DNA of 64,000 bases from Zoroaster sp. YZ-2022 (Eukaryota; Echinodermata; Asteroidea; Forcipulatida; Zoroasteridae). Shown here piece by piece: positions 58,319 through 64,000 of the stretch. The notes under the pieces were generated by a model. It was given only the letters and a program-made list of their open reading frames with translations. It searched no databases and was not told where the DNA came from. The position numbers and the translations under genes were made by a program. The stretch is taken from positions 2,773,402 through 2,837,401 of the forward strand of contig CM055828.1 of assembly GCA_029582265.1 (NCBI GenBank), written 5' to 3'. Each line of letters opens with the position of its first letter. Positions within the stretch are counted from its first letter, which is position 1.

Positions 58319-60681
58319 TGTATGTTTTTCCATTTATTCAATTAATTTTATTTGTCACATGAAATTCATAATATTCATCTTCCTGTCATGCAAATTACAT
58401 TCACAAATTTAAAATAGAATATTTTTCACATCACAAATAATTTTGTGTTGAAAAAGGGCAGAGGAATTATTGATCCAAACTTAATCCAAACTGGTCATTA
58501 TTTTAAAATTTACTCACATCAGACATTTAATTGTATGTAGTGTTTTAGTTAGTGTAGGCCTCTGCATAATGAGCTTTGAGTAAATACATTTGTCTTGAAA
58601 ATGGAAATGTAGAGGGTTTATCACATAAGGTTGCCAATAACACATTAACAGACGTGGGTTGATCATTAATGAGGTTTGTTTCATTTGGTTGGACAGGAAC
58701 ATATTTGCATGATTAAAGGGAATGTGTAACAATGGTCATGTTAACAGAAGTGCTTATAGGAGTATGCTTACTTTCTGTGAATCAAGATATAATCCTTCCA
58801 AATAGTTTCAGCTTATTATGTGTTTTTGAGCAGAAAAACAATAACAAATTCATTCATACATGGAATTTTGTTTGTAAATGTTGACATTAATTTAGTTCGG
58901 AAATTATTATTCAGAAATAACTAAATGATCAAATTTAAATGTAAAACTGATGATAACATCAATGTTCCCTAGAAATAATCGTCTTTGGAGCGGTCACTTG
59001 CATAATTTGCAAAATAAATTTTTGTCATCAAACGACAGAGATTCCACGATGGAACGATATAGGAACAATCTTTAATCCTTTTCATTATTTGCTTCTTAAC
59101 AACACAATGAAATAAGCAACATTGGTTGATTGTTCATCTTTATTAAAAGAGAGTGAGAACAGACGTTGAAGCAGGTTTGCCGATTTGACTAATGTTGGCA
59201 ACCTCCTTTAATGTGTGTCGTGTGTGTGGGGGGGGGGGGGGAGGGAGGGGAGGGGAGACTGTAGCTTTCATGTAGCAGGATATATTGGACTTCATCGCAT
59301 TCGTGTTCAAATAGCATTATGTTCAAATAAATGCGACACACGATCCAACAGGAGGCAGTATGCGTGAGTGGGATCCAGCAATTTAATCAAATGAGATATT
59401 TCAGTGATTTTATAATCTGTGTCCCTAATTTTTGCCGGTAGGATTTTTTCATCAGGAAGCGAAAATGATTAAAAAGATCGAGTAGGATCACATTCTTAGT
59501 AAACATTTTATTATGTGCTTTTATACTTCATGAGGAATTTTACAGTAATAAAATTGATATTTCAGATTTAAAAAATTTCAAATTATGAACAGTTTCAGAT
59601 TTATTTATTTATTTTATTTATTTGTATTAATTAATTTAATCAAAACCTTCACAGTCATAATAAGAAAATCAAAGAAACAATACAAAACAGAGCCTGGGCG
59701 TACCCAAAAGTGAACCAAATTTCTAGCCAATAAGAAGGAAAAAACGGAAAACTTAGTCACATAAAACAAAATACCACTATATCATATCATGGTCTCCTAA
59801 GACAATGATATGAAATCACTAAGAACGAACCACAGCTTGGTTAGCATGGAGGTATAGAGGGTGACCCTCTATACAACAAAAACAAAAAACAAAAAAAACT
59901 AAAAATCAAATAATAATCAAATTATTACAGTGATTTTTGGGATAGAATGTGTGGCTGGTATTTTCTGCTACATATTGTAATATTTGGATATGTAGGCCTT
60001 AGATCTATCACATTATGAAAGAATCGACCTGTGACGTAAATATTAGGGGCACCGCCCAGAGCCTGTGTGTACCGTCTGGGTCTCCCACTCCACGGCTCAG
60101 AATTTAGATCCCTTAAAAACAAACATACGGGCATGCCTCAGGTAATCTTGGTTCCGTCAAAAGTGCCTCCTTAGGCTGTTACCCACAACAAAATTAGTGA
60201 CGTGCTTAATAAGTGACGTGCTTAATAAGTGAATGTATTACAGATTTCGATGGTGCTGGTCACATATTCTAAATATTGACCGTGGTATTTGCATACGACA
60301 CTTGCAGAATTTACACTGGACCACGTGTATTTAGACAGCTGAAGTGGTTCAGCAATTTTAAACTCCATTATTATTTTATGATAAAATGGATTTTATGTGC
60401 ATTCTTCATGATGATCAAGAAATATGCAGAGAAAGAAAACGTGCTTTTGCCGAATGATTTGTCACCGCTTTTCTGATAAACTTGAACAATTTATTTAGGG
60501 GGCCTAAATAAATATTATTTACAAAAATATGGAGCCATCATTATACATTTTAGGACCTAAAAATTATACAATGGCTTATCTGACAAGGATCAGCATCAGA
60601 CGCTGATAACGAGATTACCCGGTACTAGGGTGCGCAAACATACCTAGAATGACTCCAGGGCACGGTGTCCAAGCTGATCTT

Positions 60682-61016
60682 TAATAATAATGTGTGGACT
60701 TATATAGCGCACGTATCCACCAACTGAGTGGTGCTCAAGGCGCATTATATTATTACCCCTGCTCATAAGGCTCATAAATCATTCCTGAAACCATCTCAGC
60801 TCCCTGGGGAGTATACAGCTCAATTGCTGCCATTACAGCGCATATAGGGCTAATCAACCAACTCTGCCCTCACAGGTACCCATTTAACCCCTGGGTGGAG
60901 AGAAGCAATTATGGTTAAGTGTCTTGCTCAAGTGTCACGGCCGGGATTCGAACCCACATTCTGCTGCTAACGCCAGAACTTGAGTCCGGTAAGTTAGACC
61001 GCTCGGCCACGACACT
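60682..61016 (-). mobile_element. tRNA-headed SINE, copy D
   Basis: The minus strand matches copy A nearly throughout, with a small deletion between the head and the GAGCAAGACACTT core and a very short TTA tail. Confidence 0.92.
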
Positions 61017-61382
61017 CTTTGTCATTGGTTTAGTTTAGTTTTATACTCATAACCGGAAGGGAAGGTATTTGCTATGATTCAGTTTGTTCGGATGTTGCAG
61101 ACTCATTCAAATGTCGTAAAAAATTCCCCCAAAAATCCCCAATATTTCCTGGAAAGTCCAGTAAGAAATGACTCCATTATTACAATATTTTCTTTGAATA
61201 CATGACTGACTGTGGGATATGGATTGGTTAATGTAGGCAAAACTGCTTCTACGGGTATACTTGTTCCCTTTGAATACATTGATAAAACCAACCTATGGAA
61301 GTTTAAGCTCTAGGCCTATGTGGAGTTTAAGTCATGAGAAAAATGTAAAAAAGCATTCTTGATTTTTACAGAAAATGCTTGA

Positions 61383-61640
61383 GCACGGGCGTAAATCCCG
61401 GGGGGGTGGTGGGGGGATATATCCCCCACTTTTTGGACCGGGGATGGTCCATAGGATCATCCCCCAGAATTTTCCATGCGTTGAAAAAATATATATAGGT
61501 GTAATCTGTACTGTAGCTGCAAGATTCTGAATAGTTGTCAACTGCAAAACTTCAAGCTGTACCGTGCACCAAAATTTCAAAATCATCCCCCCACCCCCCC
61601 CATCCCCTTCCCCCACTTTTCATCACAGATTTACGCCAGT
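61383..61640. mobile_element. GGCGTAAAT inverted element
   Basis: GCACGGGCGTAAATCCCGGG at the left and CACAGATTTACGCCAGTGCG at the right are inverted; G-rich then C-rich tracts flank an A/T-rich middle. Confidence 0.6.
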
Positions 61641-62631
61641 GCGCTTGAGAGCATAAAGTTGCCCTTTGGCACATTGTTTTCTCTGCAGACAGAATAGATT
61701 TCATATCTATTTGTGTAAGTTTGATTGTGATTAGAGCGAGAAATGTGAGTTATTATTTGCAGTCGTTTAATGTAAATTAAAAGATTCAGAACATTTGAAT
61801 ATTAAAACAAATATAGCCAATATCTGAAAATCCTTACTGTATTCATCCTTAGACGGTTCATTTTTCTTAATAAAAATTATCAACTCTAAATTGCTGATAT
61901 CTGAATATCAAGAGTTTTGATTTAATTATATTAACCAATTTCTCTATTTTAACCAATTTCCAGTATTTCCCATTGTCACCTTTTTATTTTGAAATAATTG
62001 ATTGTTTTTTGTAAAATATTAACTTGTTTACTTCCATTGCCTGGGGAACTGTCGTCAAAATAAACCACGGTATCACTGTATTTAATCAATGCATAGCTAA
62101 ATACACAGACAGACCTTTGTCGCTATGAAGTGACTTCAACCATGGAGGAAGAAAACAGTTTTCTTCCTCCATGCTTCAACCATGCTTCAACTCTTTGGTG
62201 ATATCAATTACTGAGGAGAACTCAAAGTACAGTACCACCCACTGTTCGGTTCAGAGCCCTAGATATTAATTGATAATTCCCCAGCCCATATAGGCCTAAG
62301 TATAGGCCCACAATCCAACCCATTAGTTTGGTTTTTGCATGGGAGAATATGCCGCTACAAAATAAGGGTCCGTAGAGGGCTAAGCTCAAAAACACATGGA
62401 GATGGTTAGTACTTCATATAGGCCTAAAAAAAAATTAAAGGAGAGAATTAGTTGTTGCAAACTGCTTACCAACCTAAAGGACCTGTAGTATAAATGCAAA
62501 ATAATTGTCATTGGCCTTAACGTTTCGAACATAACAGGTTCATATTGCATAAATATATTTAAAAATGAAGGATTTGGGTTGTTATACTGCATTGTGCATA
62601 GGCAAAATATTTAACGAGAATCATGATTATT

Positions 62632-62690
62632 GGAGTGTTCAACTTGAGGTCATGGGTTTGAGTCCCGCCCAAGTCGCCTGTGTATCCCAC
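62632..62690 (+). mobile_element. tRNA-like B-box fragment
   Basis: CATGGGTTTGAGTCCCGCCC resembles a T-arm/B box. No complete head or body. Confidence 0.35.
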
Positions 62691-63395
62691 CTAGAGACAT
62701 AATTATTTCAAATATAACAATTTGGTCACGCATTTAATTCATTTTGACTGAGGTTTTCCCTTCATTTCTTGAAATCCTGCAAGCGAGCGCTTTGATTATC
62801 ATACCTTGCCACTTATGTTGTGTGTATTATGCTCAGACACCTTCATCTGATTATCTTGAATCAATGCTTGTCTTTACACTGTATGTATAGGCATGTTTGG
62901 ATTAAAGAAAGATGCTTAATAATCTACAATCGGAATTAATTTCCTTTACGTCTATTCACAGTGACAAACAACGGTTTTCAAAAGTTGGTATTCTGTACAT
63001 TTAATGTGCCACTGGTTCGTGATCAATTCATGCTAGTAAATGATTGACATCTATTTAGTATGTTTTTTATTCGTTCGGCATTTCTAGCCAATGATTGGGT
63101 TTTTCCACGTATATATGTAGATGATTTAAATGAAACTTCCAAGGTTAAATAGTAACATGTTGCCTTGCCAACCCACCCTGGCATTTGTTTGATAGGCAAC
63201 ATTTCCAGAAGCGTTATATGTGCTTATTGGGTGTGACTCTCGCGTTTATGGTGGACTTCAGGCATTTTCACATCGATTGACATTCTTATTCTGGGCGGGA
63301 TCATATTGTGAGCGGGAAAACCGTTGGAGTTAGGCACGGGAGTAGCAGTTTTTCTCATTGCGTTGGGTACATGTTGCCGTATTAGTCGCATCAAG

Positions 63396-63468
63396 ATGAG
63401 GGATTGGCGTGTTTGTTGTGTAACGGTGATGGTCGTCCTCTTCATCAGCAGGACGGTGCACGGCCAAG
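63396..63468 (+). CDS. First exon of a further secreted/membrane gene (signal peptide), partial gene
   Basis: ATG at 63396 (context CAAGATGAG), 24 codons plus one base, donor AAG/GTAAGA, phase 1. The residues have a hydrophobic core CCVTVMVVLFI and end TVHGQ. Layout matches exon 1 of the HYR/EGF gene at 41809: short signal peptide, last residue Gln, phase-1 split Gly/Val codon. The rest of the gene is beyond the window. A tandem relative is inferred; the product is unknown. Confidence 0.55.
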
Positions 63469-64000
63469 GTAAGATATTGAATCTTGCATCATGATTATCG
63501 CACCCCCTGCTTCCCCAAAGGATATCGAACTGGCCCCGAGTGGGTAACGATCCCTGTCATTTTCCGATCATCCCGTATGTATCCTAATTTGCCTGTTATC
63601 TTTTGGGAAAGAATATAGAATACAACCGCCGATTTTCCTTTTATAGACCACAGAGGAAACTGCAGTCAAGTGAGGATTGGAAACAATATTTTGGGAGATT
63701 TTGAACAATGAATGTATGCTCATCCAGTGGGATGTATGCCATTTTGTTGTCTGCTAAAACACATGGTTAAACATTGTGTACAGGTGTCGGTTGGGTTTGA
63801 TATTCGTTCCATGTTTTAGGAGTATATCATATATGGATACGAGAGTAATAAGTGAGTAATTAATTTCTGACAGTGATAAATAAAAACGGTTTTGTTCATT
63901 GCATTTGAAAGTGATTTAATACTTCCCTTTTGCAAAGTAAATGTACCGACTGTGAAACACCGTCTTTATTATTGATTTAATTTTGCCCTACACCGACGTG
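63469..64000 (+). other. Intron 1 start of the right-edge gene
   Basis: Follows the donor at 63469. No second exon or repeat is recognisable before the window ends. Confidence 0.4.

Larger units (their letters stand above)
57442..63395 (+). other. Intergenic region between HYR/EGF gene and next gene
   Basis: Only repeats recognised: a MITE copy (57868-58091), a poly-G run near 59228, a SINE copy (60682-61016), a C-rich inverted element (61383-61640) and a tRNA-like B-box fragment (62632-62690). No coding exon could be supported. Confidence 0.5.

Overview
This window is animal nuclear DNA: AT-rich, with short exons separated by long GT-AG introns and a dense load of SINEs, foldback/MITE elements and microsatellites. 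There are no operons. Hyalin-repeat (HYR) exons mixed with EGF exons, a supervillin-type gene and tRNA-headed SINEs suggest an invertebrate deuterostome, most likely an echinoderm. That placement is inference. All genes found are on the + strand.

Region 1 (1-37241) holds a supervillin orthologue (SVIL-like) that enters from the left already in progress. I placed 26 exons (699-37241) plus a likely exon tail at 1-33. Every junction keeps frame, giving about 1,642 residues and a stop at 37239-37241. The order is a disordered N-terminal part with supervillin repeats, a row of seven SILK-like motifs in one large exon, five gelsolin-like repeats, and a C-terminal villin headpiece. Intron 3447-23907 is about 20 kb and is filled with repeats. 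The 3' end is followed by a repeat-rich stretch with an AATAAA near 37983.

Region 2 (41809-57441) is a complete 26-exon gene for a predicted 1,206-residue type I membrane protein. Its order is: signal peptide, HYR, 2 EGF, 2 HYR, 2 EGF, HYR, 6 EGF, 2 HYR, Cys-rich/EGF-like, Ca-binding EGF, SEA-like region, Cys-rich/EGF stalk, one transmembrane helix and a 27-residue tail. The 20 introns from the signal peptide to the entry of the SEA-like region are all phase 1, and a three-exon EGF block has been duplicated. I do not recognise a named gene.

Region 3 (63396-63468) is a signal-peptide exon of a further gene running off the right edge. It has the same phase-1 ending as the first exon of region 2, so it may start a tandem relative.

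Mobile and repeat content includes four copies of one tRNA-headed SINE with a TTA tail, three copies of a TTAA-flanked 220-bp MITE, a TA-flanked Tc1/mariner-like MITE, several foldback families, a 168-bp near-perfect palindrome, a dispersed repeat carrying a hammerhead-like fold, a four-unit 144-bp tandem repeat, and long (TAA)n, (TA)n and pyrimidine-rich tracts. No rRNA, functional tRNA, CRISPR or viral gene was seen.
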